Assembly (NCBI RefSeq): GCF_008929045.1 | Contig: NZ_VFAH01000011.1 | Span: 141,958 to 205,957 of the forward strand | Origin: Noviherbaspirillum aerium | GTDB lineage: Bacteria; Pseudomonadota; Gammaproteobacteria; Burkholderiales; Burkholderiaceae_D | Direction: 5' to 3' | DNA: 64,000 nt | Shown: one piece after another, positions 1-10,323 of the stretch | Numbering within the stretch: position 1 is the stretch's first letter | How the letters are laid out: each line of letters starts with the position of its first letter | Made by a program: the position numbers and the translations under genes | The notes under the pieces: generated by a model | Seen by the model: the letters and a program-made list of their open reading frames with translations, nothing else | Database searches by the model: none | What the model was told of the DNA's origin: nothing

Positions 1-1
1 C

Positions 2-247
2 ACGGAAGGCATCGACGGCGTCAGCGTCATCGAAGGCATCGCCAAGCGACGGGCATACCGCCTGAAAGGCGGCGACCTCGACTTTGAAAAGGCGGCGCAT
101 ACGCTGCTTCTGGATTACCGCAGCGGCGCGCTGGGCCGCATCAGCCTGGAGACACCGCAAAGCCGCGAACACCTGCTGGCAACCTATGACCCGCCGCCTT
201 CGCTGGGTGAACGGCAAGCGCCGGATGTGGAAGACGACGATGACTGA
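2..247 (+). CDS. rbgA: Ribosome biogenesis GTPase YlqF/RbgA, C-terminal end (5' truncated by window)
   Basis: An open frame runs in from the left edge and stops with TGA at 245-247. The 81 visible residues match the C-terminal tail of the YlqF/RbgA circularly permuted GTPases, with the block DYRSGALGRISLETP near the end and an acidic terminus. The family acts late in 50S subunit assembly. The GTPase motifs lie outside the window, so only the tail supports the call. The stop codon overlaps the next gene's start by 8 bases (ATGACTGA), suggesting co-transcription. Confidence 0.75.
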   Translation, partial: TEGIDGVSVIEGIAKRRAYRLKGGDLDFEKAAHTLLLDYRSGALGRISLETPQSREHLLATYDPPPSLGERQAPDVEDDDD

Positions 248-1031
248 CGCGCCTCATGTGCTGCGGCAGCTCGACGGCGGGGTGCTGACCCTGACGCTCA
301 ACCGCCCGGAGAAATTCAATCCCCTGTCGGAAGACATGCTGACCGCATTGCAGGCGGCACTGGATGACGCAAAAGCGGACGAAGCCGTTCGCATCGTCGT
401 GCTTGCTGCGGCGGGCAGGGCGTTCTGCGCGGGACATGATCTCAAGCAGATGCGCGCATCGCCGTCGGAAGATTATTACCGGAAGCTGTTCAATCAATGT
501 TCCAGGCTGATGCTGTCAATTCAGCAAATGCCGCAGCCGGTCATTGCACGCGTTCAGGGCATTGCGACGGCAGCCGGCTGCCAGCTTGTTTCGATGTGCG
601 ATCTGGCCGTGGCATCGACCGACGCCATGTTCGCGGTATCGGGAGTGAACTATGGGCTGTTCTGTTCCACACCGGCCGTCGGACTGAGCCGCAATGTCCC
701 TAGAAAACAGGCGATGGAAATGCTGCTGACCGGCGAATTCATCGACGCCGAGACGGCGCGCGAACGCGGCCTGGTGAATCGGGTCGCCGCACCGGAACAA
801 CTCGATGGAGAAATCGGAAAGCTGGCGGCAAGCATTCTTGCCAAGCCGGCGATCGCCATCGCGATGGGCAAGCAGTTGTTCTACAAGCAGCTCGAGATGG
901 GCACCGGCGCAGCCTACCAGCTTGCGGGACAGACGATGGCCTGCAACATGATGGATGACTCGGCGCTCGAGGGCGTGCAGGCCTTCATTGAAAAGCGCGC
1001 ACCCAGCTGGAAAACGCCGCAACAGTCTTAA
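240..1031 (+). CDS. Enoyl-CoA hydratase/isomerase family protein (ECHDC3-like)
   Basis: This 263-residue crotonase-fold protein starts at ATG 240, overlapping the rbgA stop. An in-frame start further upstream would run through rbgA and is rejected. Crotonase features are the AFCAGHDLKQM oxyanion block near residues 60-70 and a second oxyanion segment, QGIATAAGCQL, near 105-115. The segments LFCSTP and SRNVPRKQAMEMLLTGE closely resemble the ECHDC3 subgroup, in which the usual catalytic glutamates are often missing. Substrate and true hydratase activity are therefore uncertain. It is followed by a strong terminator. Confidence 0.8.
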   Translation: MTDAPHVLRQLDGGVLTLTLNRPEKFNPLSEDMLTALQAALDDAKADEAVRIVVLAAAGRAFCAGHDLKQMRASPSEDYYRKLFNQCSRLMLSIQQMPQPVIARVQGIATAAGCQLVSMCDLAVASTDAMFAVSGVNYGLFCSTPAVGLSRNVPRKQAMEMLLTGEFIDAETARERGLVNRVAAPEQLDGEIGKLAASILAKPAIAIAMGKQLFYKQLEMGTGAAYQLAGQTMACNMMDDSALEGVQAFIEKRAPSWKTPQQS

Positions 1032-1097
1032 CGGCAGCCTCTCCATGGCCTGGCCTCATGGCATGGGCCCATGCTTCACAAAGCCGAGGCAGCAAAT

Positions 1098-1134
1098 AAA
1101 AAGCCCGCAGGACCGAAATCCTGCGGGCTTTTTT
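1098..1134. terminator. Bidirectional Rho-independent terminator
   Basis: A perfect 12-bp stem (AAGCCCGCAGGA / TCCTGCGGGCTT) with a 6-base loop is flanked by A-rich and T-rich tracts. It can end both the rightward hydratase transcript and the leftward groESL transcript, which converge here. Confidence 0.9.
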
Positions 1135-1167
1135 GCAGCGAAGCTATAGAGCGCTTCGGACCGGCAA

Positions 1168-2835
<1,668 letters not shown>

Positions 2836-2875
2836 TTAATTTATTCGTTTGTAGGTACTTGAAAAGACTCGGCAA

Positions 2876-3166
2876 TTACTTCTGAACAACTGCCATGATG
2901 TCTTCTTCGCGCATGACCAGCAGTTCCTCGCCTTCGACCTTGACGGTCTGGCCGGAGTACTTGCCGAACAGCACGATGTCGCCGACTTTCACTTCCAGCG
3001 CGCGAACTTTGCCATCTTCGAGGATCTTGCCGTTGCCGACTGCCAGGATCTTGCCCTGATCCGGCTTCTCTGCGGCTGCATCCGGGAGAACGATGCCGGA
3101 CGCAGTTTTTGTTTCCTGGTCGAGGCGCTTGACGATGACGCGATCGTGCAATGGACGAAGGTTCAT
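2876..3166 (-). CDS. groES: Co-chaperonin GroES (Hsp10)
   Basis: A 96-residue protein beginning [16 protein letters not shown], with the mobile loop near residues 17-34 ([14 protein letters not shown]) and the [11 protein letters not shown] block. This is the normal GroES length. It forms the heptameric lid for GroEL in the cytoplasm and is the first gene of the groES-groEL operon. Confidence 0.97.
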   Translation of the reverse strand: MNLRPLHDRVIVKRLDQETKTASGIVLPDAAAEKPDQGKILAVGNGKILEDGKVRALEVKVGDIVLFGKYSGQTVKVEGEELLVMREEDIMAVVQK

Positions 3167-3278
3167 ACAAACTCCTTAAAAATCAATAAGTTATAGTTTT
3201 TTGCGGCAGAAATGCTGCAAATCATATTTGACCGTGCAGCGCCGCCACATGGAAAAATTCGATGGCCAGGGGGAGTTG

Positions 3279-3305
3279 TTAGCACTCTCCCCTAACGAGT
3301 GCTAA
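3279..3305. promoter_or_regulatory. CIRCE operator (HrcA binding site)
   Basis: The sequence is a perfect CIRCE element: TTAGCACTC, a 9-base spacer, then GAGTGCTAA. HrcA repressor binds this inverted repeat in groE operons. It lies 113 bases upstream of the groES start codon and overlaps the expected transcription start of the heat-shock promoter at 3307-3334. Confidence 0.95.
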
Positions 3306-3306
3306 G

Positions 3307-3334
3307 TATATGGGCGACATTTTGATTTTTCAAG
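3307..3334 (-). promoter_or_regulatory. Sigma-32 (RpoH) type heat-shock promoter of groESL
   Basis: On the minus strand, CTTGAAA (3334-3328) is followed 12 bases later by GCCCATATA (3315-3307). This closely matches the RpoH consensus CTTGAAA / CCCCATNTA. The predicted start falls inside the adjacent CIRCE operator, giving combined activation by sigma-32 and repression by HrcA. Confidence 0.8.
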
Positions 3335-3636
3335 AGTGCTTGTTTGCTCATTGCATGATTGGCAGGGTGGAGCAACGCCCGATATCTTGGAAAAGGGATG
3401 GATTTTCCAGGCTTCTAGTCTGATTTTTTGGGATTTGCCACAAAGCCTGGAGACCGCGCTTATCCGGTCCGCGGCTTGCCGAACCGATTGGGCTGACATT
3501 CTAGACGCACGCCGATCTGCCGCCGCAAAGAACCGGCTTCCTTTGATATGGATCTATAGCCTGCCGAGCAAGGAGGCCATCGCCACTGAAAGCAGCTATA
3601 TAGAGATGTGAAGAATGTTGTGGCGGAGGGCTGAAA
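3335..3636. other. Intergenic region without a supported gene
   Basis: About 300 bases between the groESL promoter and the ohr terminator. Short open frames exist on both strands (for example a GTG-started frame of 91 codons at 3336-3611), but none has a good ribosome binding site or a recognisable protein. Confidence 0.5.
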
Positions 3637-3666
3637 CAAAAAGCCCCTGTCGATTTCAACAGGGGC
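3637..3666 (-). terminator. Terminator of ohr
   Basis: On the minus strand, GCCCCTGT and ACAGGGGC form an 8-bp stem around an 8-base loop, followed by TTTTTG. It lies 37 bases beyond the ohr stop codon. Confidence 0.85.
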
Positions 3667-3702
3667 ATGGGGCAAGCAAAACTTCAGATTTCAGATAGGC
3701 GA

Positions 3703-4122
3703 TCAGGCCAGCCCGACCTTGACATCGACATTGCCGCGGGTCGCGTTGGAATACGGGCAGACTTCATGCGCCTTGTTGATCAGGGCTTCGGCAGCGGACT
3801 GTTCCATGCCGGGCAGGGAAACGCGCAGGGAGACATCCAGTCCGAAACCGCCGCGATCGTTCGGGCCAATGCCGACATCGGCGGTGACGGAGGCATCGGC
3901 AGGCAATGTGGTCTTGGTCGCCATGGAAACGAACTTGAGCGCCGACAGGAAGCAGGCGGAATAGCCCGCAGCAAACAGTTGTTCCGGATTGGTGCCGTCT
4001 CCGCCCGCACCGCCCAGTTCCTTGGGCGTGCTCAGCTTGGCTTCGAGTTTGTTGTCATTGGTGACGGCGCGGCCGTCGCGGCCGCCGGTGGCTGTGGCTT
4101 GTGCGGTGTACAGGATCTGCAT
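3703..4122 (-). CDS. ohr: Organic hydroperoxide resistance protein Ohr
   Basis: The start [14 protein letters not shown] was chosen because GAGGAG sits just upstream and it gives 139 residues, normal for Ohr. The two redox cysteines are present: C57 in YSACFLSAL (peroxidatic) and C122 in [12 protein letters not shown] (resolving). R18 and E47 fit the active-site Arg and Glu. Ohr is a cytoplasmic thiol peroxidase that reduces organic and fatty-acid hydroperoxides using lipoylated partners. It follows its probable regulator ohrR and has a tandem OhrR operator in its promoter. Confidence 0.95.
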   Translation of the reverse strand: MQILYTAQATATGGRDGRAVTNDNKLEAKLSTPKELGGAGGDGTNPEQLFAAGYSACFLSALKFVSMATKTTLPADASVTADVGIGPNDRGGFGLDVSLRVSLPGMEQSAAEALINKAHEVCPYSNATRGNVDVKVGLA

Positions 4123-4189
4123 GAAATTCTCCTCGGTAAGAAATGGAAAAAGCGAAAAGTGGTTTCGGTTCTCAGGTGTTAGTGAGATA

Positions 4190-4218
4190 AATATAGCATC
4201 CAATTAAATTGCGTGCAA
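4190..4218 (-). promoter_or_regulatory. Sigma-70 type promoter of ohr
   Basis: On the minus strand, TTGCAC (4218-4213) and TATATT (4195-4190) are separated by exactly 17 bases. The OhrR palindromes cover the -35 box and spacer, as expected for repression. Confidence 0.7.
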
Positions 4219-4226
4219 TCTAATTG
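4201..4226. promoter_or_regulatory. Tandem OhrR operator
   Basis: CAATTAAATTG (4201-4211, perfect palindrome) and CAATCTAATTG (4216-4226, imperfect) have centres 15 bases apart. This matches the Bacillus ohrA operator in both half-site sequence and spacing. The position over the ohr promoter supports control by the neighbouring OhrR. Confidence 0.85.
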
Positions 4227-4240
4227 ATAGATTCTGATTA

Positions 4241-4289
4241 TTTCTCATTTCTCATTTCTCATTTCTCATTTCTCATTTGTCATTTGTCA
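4241..4289. repeat. 7-bp tandem repeat (TTTCTCA x5, TTTGTCA x2)
   Basis: Seven head-to-tail heptamers lie between ohrR and the ohr promoter. The first five read TTTCTCA and the last two TTTGTCA. Such arrays can change length by slippage. No known function is recognised. Confidence 0.9.
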
Positions 4290-4388
4290 TTTGCCGAATG
4301 AGTGCTGGAACATGTCTTTTGCGCTGTTCCAGGCAGTGGCGCGGCGGTCCTCAAGCATGAATGCCTGCCGGGGTTGCCATGAGGTTCG

Positions 4389-4865
4389 TTACTGATCGTC
4401 GTCGGGTTTGGCAAGTTCCTCGCGGATGGATGACAGCTGGCTTCGCAGCGCCTCAAGCGTATCCAGCGTTTGCCCGCTGGCGCACAGGATCTGGTGCGGA
4501 ACCGACTGGGCTTTCTTTTTCAGCGCCCGTCCTTCCCTGGTAAGGGTAATGCGCACCTGCCGCTCATCGGCTTCGTCGCGTGTGCGCTGGATCAGTGCCG
4601 ATGCCTCTAGACGTTTCAACAACGGCGTGAGCGTGCCGGAATCGAGAAACAGTTTTTCACCGATGCTTTTCACCAGGACATCATCCTGTTGCCAGAGAAC
4701 CAGCATCACCAGGTATTGAGGATAGGTCAGACCCAGCTTGTCGAGAAACGGCTTGTAGGTCTTGGTCATTGCTAATGACGTGGAGTAAAGGGCAAAGCAG
4801 AACTGGTTATCCAGCGCCAGTGGATCGGGAGGCGAATGACGCGGCGAGTTGGCGGATTTGGACAT
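4389..4865 (-). CDS. ohrR: MarR-family organic peroxide sensor OhrR
   Basis: A 158-residue winged-helix MarR protein. The sensing cysteine sits at C23 in DNQFCFALYS, the hallmark position of OhrR. The DNA-binding helix and wing follow (GEKLFLDSGTLTPLLKRLE, then RTRDEADERQVRITLT). OhrR represses ohr until the cysteine is oxidised by organic peroxide. Immediate upstream location and the operator in front of ohr support the assignment. Confidence 0.93.
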   Translation of the reverse strand: MSKSANSPRHSPPDPLALDNQFCFALYSTSLAMTKTYKPFLDKLGLTYPQYLVMLVLWQQDDVLVKSIGEKLFLDSGTLTPLLKRLEASALIQRTRDEADERQVRITLTREGRALKKKAQSVPHQILCASGQTLDTLEALRSQLSSIREELAKPDDDQ

Positions 4866-4923
4866 GATTTGAGAAGGACGGCGTGGGATAATCGATTGCG
4901 TATGATCTATTCCTTGTCATCCT

Positions 4924-6336
4924 ATGCGAATTCAACGAAGTCTCCAAGCCGCATGGCTGTTATTTAGCTTTGCTGCGACTGCCTGCGCGCAACAACTTCC
5001 GCTCACCGTCGGCGATGCGCTCCAGCGTGCCGGGATTCCGGTCGAAGCGGCAGGAATCTATGTGCAGGAAGTTGGCAACCATCCGCCCATGTTGTCGGCA
5101 AATGCGATGCAGCCATTCAATCCCGCTTCCACCATGAAGCTTGTGACCAGCAATGCGGCGCTGGAAATACTCGGTCCGACATTTACCTGGAAGACAAGGG
5201 CATATGCCCTCGGCAGGATGCGCGGCGCCGTGCTGCATGGCGACCTGTATATCAAGGGCGGCGGGGATCCGAAGCTCATCCTGGAAAATTTCTGGCTGTT
5301 CCTGCGGCGCATCCGTGCGAAGGGCATACGGGAAATCCGCGGCAATCTGATCCTGGACCGCAGCGCATTTGAACACATGCCCCACGATCCGGCACAGTTC
5401 GATGGCGATCCTTCCAAGACCTACAATGTCGGACCCGACGCACTGCTGCTCAACTACAAGGCGCTGGGATTCCGATTCACGCCTGATACGGCGGGTCATG
5501 CGGTGCAGGTGGCGAGCGATCCGCCGATGGCTTCCTTCCCCATCACGCCGCCACGGCTGAGCGGCGGAGAATGCACCGACTGGCGTGCTCGTCTGCAGCC
5601 GGTCATCGATGCGGCAGGTGCGCGCTTTGGCGGCGGTTATCCTGTGGCTTGCGGCGAGAGGACATGGTATGTGCATCCCTACCAGATGACGCATACGCAA
5701 TATTTCGGCCTGGTATTCCGCCGCCTGTGGGCCGAGACAGGCGGGTCTTTCACGGGGGATGTACGCGACGGCGTGGTGCCTGCGAATGCCGCTCCCGTCT
5801 CGGAATGGGAATCCGCGCCGCTGGCGGAGATCATCCGCGACATCAACAAATACAGCAACAACGTGATGGCGCGGCAACTGCTGCTGACGCTGGCGGGAGC
5901 GGTCACCAAGCTGCCGGCCAATACGGTTCATGGAGCAGCGGTAGTGCGCACCTGGCTGTCGGGCAAGGGCATCGATGCTCCGGAGATGAGCATCGATAAC
6001 GGTTCGGGCCTGTCGCGCACGGAGCGCCTGTCCGCCGCCAGTCTGGGACGGATGCTGGCTGCTGCCTATGCGGCGCCGACCATGCCGGAGTTCATGGCTT
6101 CGCTGCCGCTGGTGGCCTACGACGGCACCATGCGCTCGCGTCTCGTCAATCAAACGGTGGCAGGCAAGGCGCATATCAAGACGGGCACGCTCAATGAAGT
6201 GCGCAATGTGGCGGGGTATGTGCTTGCCGCTTCGGGCAGGCGCTATGTGGTGGTCTGCCTTGTCAATCATCTCAATGCCGATCGTGCCTACGAGGCGCAG
6301 GACGCGCTGCTGCAATGGGTGTACGAGAATGGCTGA
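4924..6336 (+). CDS. dacB: D-alanyl-D-alanine carboxypeptidase/endopeptidase (PBP4, DacB)
   Basis: A 470-residue peptidase S13 protein. A signal peptide covers about residues 1-22 (ending ACA, then QQL). The penicillin-binding motifs are in order: SxxK as STMK with Ser69, SxN as SNN near residue 308, and KTGT near 418. The region between STMK and SNN is long, as in PBP4. It trims and opens D-Ala crosslinks of peptidoglycan in the periplasm. It stands alone, divergent from ohrR. Confidence 0.93.
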   Translation: MRIQRSLQAAWLLFSFAATACAQQLPLTVGDALQRAGIPVEAAGIYVQEVGNHPPMLSANAMQPFNPASTMKLVTSNAALEILGPTFTWKTRAYALGRMRGAVLHGDLYIKGGGDPKLILENFWLFLRRIRAKGIREIRGNLILDRSAFEHMPHDPAQFDGDPSKTYNVGPDALLLNYKALGFRFTPDTAGHAVQVASDPPMASFPITPPRLSGGECTDWRARLQPVIDAAGARFGGGYPVACGERTWYVHPYQMTHTQYFGLVFRRLWAETGGSFTGDVRDGVVPANAAPVSEWESAPLAEIIRDINKYSNNVMARQLLLTLAGAVTKLPANTVHGAAVVRTWLSGKGIDAPEMSIDNGSGLSRTERLSAASLGRMLAAAYAAPTMPEFMASLPLVAYDGTMRSRLVNQTVAGKAHIKTGTLNEVRNVAGYVLAASGRRYVVVCLVNHLNADRAYEAQDALLQWVYENG

Positions 6337-6542
6337 CGCATTGCCGGTCCGACCGGAATGGTGGACCGGAGATCTGGCGATCACTCTTGACGGGAAAACA
6401 AGGCAGGTGTCGCCACGCTTGCCCCCGACCCCGCTTCGCTCGCGGGCAAGGGAAGCCGCTTCCCGGGCAGTTGAATTTGGACTATCCGCTCCCTGCGGTT
6501 ATTCGGTCATCCAGTCATTCCGCCGCGCCGGCCGATTCCGCA

Positions 6543-7043
6543 TCAAAGCATGACCGGACGATCCGGCAGCTGGTTGCGGGTGGACCCGTCATCCGGATAC
6601 AACCGGCACAGCATGTGGTTCAATTCGTCGATGGCGGCAATGACGCTGCGATGATATTCGCCGCGTGCGAAGCCCTGGGTGATTGTCTTGCAGACCGCAT
6701 TCCAGTCTTCCGCCGACACCAGTCTTCCCACACCGCGGTCGGCCACGATCTCGACCTGGTGATCGGCAAGATTGATGTAGACGAGGACACCGCAGTTTTC
6801 TTCCGTATCCCAGACGCCGTAGCGCGCAAACAGTTCGCGTGCGCGTTCGCGGGGTGCGACGCCATTGAGCACTGCCTGCAAGTCCAGCGCCGGTTCGATC
6901 ACGACGCGCACTTCGGCGCGGTGCCGTTTTTCGCCTTCGGCGATGGCTTCCTCGATCGCCTGCAGGGCGTCCGGCGGGAATGACCGCCGGCCGGCTGCCG
7001 AAGTCGTGCACAAATGACGAAAAATGCGAGAGAAAGTACTCAT
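6543..7043 (-). CDS. TPM-domain protein (TLP18.3/Psb32/MOLO-1 type), short form
   Basis: A 166-residue protein without a clear signal peptide. The central region (AEVRVVIEPALDLQAV, then CGVLVYINLADHQVEIVADRGVG) is the TPM fold seen in YgcG and Psb32 relatives. Its ATG directly follows the TAA of the preceding TPM gene, so the two are surely co-transcribed with lemA. Biochemical function is not established; the family is linked to membrane stress and phosphatase-like activity in plants. Confidence 0.8.
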   Translation of the reverse strand: MSTFSRIFRHLCTTSAAGRRSFPPDALQAIEEAIAEGEKRHRAEVRVVIEPALDLQAVLNGVAPRERARELFARYGVWDTEENCGVLVYINLADHQVEIVADRGVGRLVSAEDWNAVCKTITQGFARGEYHRSVIAAIDELNHMLCRLYPDDGSTRNQLPDRPVML

Positions 7044-7868
7044 TTACCAGTTCCCCGAGGCGCCGCCGCCATCTGCCGTGCCGCCCCCGCCGGAAAACCC
7101 GCCGGAGCCTCCGAATCCGCCGCCGAAGCCGCCCCCGCTTCCACCGCCGTAGCCTCCGCCAAAGCCCCCCAAACCGCCGCCAAGAATGATGCCCGGCGAA
7201 GAGCGTCCCCATCCATCCCGGTAGCGCACATGACGACGTGACGACGACATGCGGGAAAGGAGCAGGAAAAGGACGACGAAAAAGATGAACATGCCCAGCG
7301 AAATGCCGTCGCTGGCCTGTTCTTCGATGTCGTCTCTGCTGGCCGGACCCGGAAAGCTTTCCTTGTCGAGCAGGCTGGTAATGGCCGATATGCCTGCGGC
7401 CAGTCCGCCGTAGAAATCGTTTTGCCGGAAATGCGGCGCAATCACATCCTGGAGAATGCGCTTGGACTGGGCATCGGTCAGCGAACCCTGGACGCCGCGG
7501 CCGGCTTCGATGCGCAGGCGGCGCAGCGCCGGCGGATTGTCCTTCGCCACCAGCAGCAGCACGCCGTCGTCGACCCCCTTGCGGCCGAGCTGCCATGCAT
7601 CGAATACGCGGATGCCGTACTGCTCGATCGCTTCCGGCTCGGTCTTGTTGACGAGCAGGACAGCGATCTGGCTGCCGGTGCGGCTCTCGTAATCCTTCAG
7701 CACGTTTTCTAGCGTCGCCCGCTGGGCGGCGGTCAGCATGCCGGCCTGGTCGGTGACCCGGGTCTGCAGCGGCGGCACGGGAACGAATTCCTGCGCCCGC
7801 ACGGGAATCTGGAGCTGCAGCAGTGCGAACATCAGCAGCATGCCGGCAAGCGATCGGAGGAGAGTCAT
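7044..7868 (-). CDS. TPM-domain membrane protein, YgcG family, glycine-rich tail
   Basis: 274 residues: signal peptide at 1-25 (ending VRAQ), TPM domain near 35-160 (VTDQAGMLTAAQR, GSQIAVLLVNKTEP, VDDGVLLLVAKDNP), one transmembrane helix near 190-208, and a low-complexity Gly tail ending SGNW. This is the classic YgcG layout, with the TPM domain outside the membrane. It lies 8 bases after lemA and abuts the second TPM gene. Confidence 0.88.
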   Translation of the reverse strand: MTLLRSLAGMLLMFALLQLQIPVRAQEFVPVPPLQTRVTDQAGMLTAAQRATLENVLKDYESRTGSQIAVLLVNKTEPEAIEQYGIRVFDAWQLGRKGVDDGVLLLVAKDNPPALRRLRIEAGRGVQGSLTDAQSKRILQDVIAPHFRQNDFYGGLAAGISAITSLLDKESFPGPASRDDIEEQASDGISLGMFIFFVVLFLLLSRMSSSRRHVRYRDGWGRSSPGIILGGGLGGFGGGYGGGSGGGFGGGFGGSGGFSGGGGTADGGGASGNW

Positions 7869-7876
7869 GGCGGGGC

Positions 7877-8470
7877 TTACTTGCCGAAGTTGACTGTCGG
7901 CGCGTTCGAGATCGCCTTCTCGTTTTCAACCGTGAACGAGGGCTTCACTTCATAGTTGAAGACCATGGCCGTCAGATTGGTCGGGAAGCTGCGGGCCAAT
8001 ACGTTGTAATCGCGGACTGCCTGTATGTAGCGCTGGCGGGCGACGGTGATCCGGTTCTCGGTGCCTTCCAGCTGCGACTGCAGGTCGCGGAAACTGGTGT
8101 CGGCCTTGAGCTGCGGATAATTCTCGGAGACGGCCATGAGGCGCGACAGGGCAGAGGAGAGTTCGCCCTGGACCTGCTGGAACTTGCTGAAGGCTTCCGG
8201 ATTGTTCAGCACCTCGGGCGTGATCTGGAAGCTGGTCGCCGCCGCGCGGGCGCGGGTCACGGCTTCCAGGGTTTCGCGCTCATGGGATGCATAGCCCTTG
8301 ACGGTGTTGACCAGATTGGGAATCAGGTCAGCGCGCCGCTGATACTGGTTGACCACCTCGCCCCAGGCGGCCTTGACCTGTTCGTCCTTGTCCTGGAACT
8401 GGTTGTAGCCGCAGGCGCTCAGGAGCGACGCCAGCCAGATCGTGACAGCCAATCTCATCCAAGTCTTCAT
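7877..8470 (-). CDS. lemA: LemA family lipoprotein
   Basis: A 197-residue protein with a lipobox (LLSAC, Cys20) predicting lipid attachment. The LemA helical core follows: QVKAAWGEVVNQYQRRADLIPNL, the ARAAATS block, LSRLMAVSENYPQLKA and QRYIQAVRDYN. Function is unknown for the family, but lemA beside TPM/YgcG genes is a recurrent operon, as seen here. Confidence 0.92.
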   Translation of the reverse strand: MKTWMRLAVTIWLASLLSACGYNQFQDKDEQVKAAWGEVVNQYQRRADLIPNLVNTVKGYASHERETLEAVTRARAAATSFQITPEVLNNPEAFSKFQQVQGELSSALSRLMAVSENYPQLKADTSFRDLQSQLEGTENRITVARQRYIQAVRDYNVLARSFPTNLTAMVFNYEVKPSFTVENEKAISNAPTVNFGK

Positions 8471-8522
8471 CGTTTTTCCTTATCTTGTTCGTGTGGGGAA
8501 GCGTCCAAACCCGGGTTGCCAT

Positions 8523-9413
8523 TTAATTATGGGCGGCCGGGCGTGGTTTCAACAGTACGGTGCTCATTGCTGCAAGAATCAAGCCCATGGCCGCATAGTC
8601 CTGCCAGTGCGGCTGCTCATCCAGCCACCATGCGCCTGAAAACACACCGAGCACCGGAATCATCATGACGGACAGGCTGGATGCCACCGGCGGCAGCTTG
8701 CGCGCCAGCCCGAACCAGACCACATGGGCAAAGCCGAAAATGATCGCGGCGTTATAGGCGATCGCTGCCCAGGATGCCGGTCCCGGTACATGCCAGGCGT
8801 TGCTCTCCAGCACCGTGCAGGCTAGCAACATCGCCGAGGTGGTCAGCGCCAGCATCCAGAAGGTGAGTGCGATGGTCGGCATGTCGATGCGCGAGCGCTT
8901 CATCGTCACCGTGCCGTAGCCCCATCCCGCGGCGGCAATCAGGGCAAAGACGCTGCCCAGCGGATTGCCCGAGAGAGCGGCAAATTCACTGGAGAGCAGG
9001 AGCAGGGCGCCGGTCAATGCGCAGGCGATGCCGATCCAGGCCCGGCGGTCCGGATGCTCGCCAAAGAACAGCAGTCCGCACAGGACCGCCCACACCGGCA
9101 TCGTGTAGCCGAGGATCGCGGCGCGGCCGGAAGCCAGCATCTTGACGCCAAGAATCATGAACACATGCCAGATCAGCATGTTGGGCACCGCAAGCCGGAC
9201 AATCTCGCCGGCGCGGCCGCGCGGGATCGCCAGCGACACTCCCTGGGCGCGGGCGGCCAGCCAGATGATGGGCAATGCCCCGATCATGCTCAGCACGCGG
9301 AAGCTCAAGGGAGGGAAATCGCGCACGCCGATCTTCATGATCGGCCAGTTGATGCCCCAGCACAGGGTCAGCAGAATGAGAAGGATCCAGTCCTTGCGCG
9401 AAAGCGATGTCAT
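8523..9413 (-). CDS. EamA/DMT-superfamily exporter
   Basis: The chosen start MTSLSRKDW gives 296 residues; a start 16 codons upstream lacks support. About ten hydrophobic helices form two EamA repeats, the first opening with [13 protein letters not shown], where such repeats typically carry a W-G-x-N/A-[FW] motif. A metabolite or drug exporter in the inner membrane is likely; the substrate cannot be read from sequence. It is divergent from pyrF. Confidence 0.85.
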   Translation of the reverse strand: MTSLSRKDWILLILLTLCWGINWPIMKIGVRDFPPLSFRVLSMIGALPIIWLAARAQGVSLAIPRGRAGEIVRLAVPNMLIWHVFMILGVKMLASGRAAILGYTMPVWAVLCGLLFFGEHPDRRAWIGIACALTGALLLLSSEFAALSGNPLGSVFALIAAAGWGYGTVTMKRSRIDMPTIALTFWMLALTTSAMLLACTVLESNAWHVPGPASWAAIAYNAAIIFGFAHVVWFGLARKLPPVASSLSVMMIPVLGVFSGAWWLDEQPHWQDYAAMGLILAAMSTVLLKPRPAAHN

Positions 9414-9472
9414 GCCGAAACGATAGCATGGCAAGTTACAATGCGTTTTGTCTGAATTCATCCTTCATCGCC

Positions 9473-10291
9473 GTGACTTTCCTTGAAAAACTCTCCGCCG
9501 CATGGACGGCGAACAATTCCCTGCTGTGCGTAGGCCTCGATCCCGACACCGGCAAGCTTCCCGATGCCGTCCGCCCGCAGCCCGACGCCATCTATGCCTT
9601 CTGCAAGGCGATCGTCGATGCGACCGCCGATCTGGCCTGTTCCTTCAAGCCGCAGATTGCCTATTTCGCCGCGCTGCGCGCCGAAGACCAGCTGGAAGCG
9701 CTCTGCCGGTACATCCGCGAGACCTACCCGCATATACCGGTCGTGCTCGACGCCAAGCGCGGCGACATCGGCGCCACCGCCGAGCAGTATGCAAGGGAAG
9801 CCTTCGAGCGCTACGGCGCGGATGCGGTCACCGTCAATCCCTACATGGGTTTCGATTCCGTGGCGCCCTACCTGGAATGGAAGGACCGCGGCGTGATCAT
9901 CCTGTGCCGCACCTCCAATCCCGGCGGCTCCGACCTGCAGTTCCTGAATGCCGACGGCATGCCCGTCTACCAGCATGTGGCGCGCCTGGTGGCGGAAAAA
10001 TGGAATACCAGCGGACAGTGCGGCCTGGTGGTCGGGGCCACTTTCCCGGAAGAGCTGGCCCAGGTGCGCAATATCGTTGGCGACATGCCGCTGCTGGTGC
10101 CGGGCATCGGCGCACAGGGCGGAGACATCCAGGCCACCGTCAAGGCCGGCCGCACCGCCGCCGGCAGCGGCATGATGATCAATTCCTCGCGCGCCATCCT
10201 GTATGCGAAGCCGCAAGGCGGCGAGGATTTTGCCGGCGCCGCGCGGCGGGTTGCGCTTGAAACCCGGGATGCGATCAACCGGTACCGGTAG
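9473..10291 (+). CDS. pyrF: Orotidine 5'-phosphate decarboxylase (type 2)
   Basis: The GTG start at 9473 gives [11 protein letters not shown] and 272 residues, the usual start of type 2 PyrF in this group; upstream in-frame ATGs would overlap the divergent exporter. The active-site block [17 protein letters not shown] contains the D-x-K-R catalytic residues, and PGIGAQGGD forms the phosphate site. It decarboxylates OMP to UMP, the last step of de novo pyrimidine synthesis. No strong ribosome site precedes the GTG, so the exact start is less certain than the identity. Confidence 0.93.
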   Translation: MTFLEKLSAAWTANNSLLCVGLDPDTGKLPDAVRPQPDAIYAFCKAIVDATADLACSFKPQIAYFAALRAEDQLEALCRYIRETYPHIPVVLDAKRGDIGATAEQYAREAFERYGADAVTVNPYMGFDSVAPYLEWKDRGVIILCRTSNPGGSDLQFLNADGMPVYQHVARLVAEKWNTSGQCGLVVGATFPEELAQVRNIVGDMPLLVPGIGAQGGDIQATVKAGRTAAGSGMMINSSRAILYAKPQGGEDFAGAARRVALETRDAINRYR

Positions 10292-10323
10292 ATTTCCGGC
10301 CGTCGGGCGCCGTTGAACCGGAT

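Noticed and set aside
3336..3611. 91-codon GTG-started frame upstream of groESL
   Set aside because: No ribosome binding site, no recognised family, overlaps a frame on the other strand; treated as non-coding.
6337..6542. Possible small gene or terminator after dacB
   Set aside because: Only imperfect palindromes without a T-tract and no frame with a start site.
7050..7190. GC-rich repetitive sequence that looks like a repeat array
   Set aside because: It encodes the glycine-rich tail of the YgcG-type protein and is not a CRISPR or satellite array.
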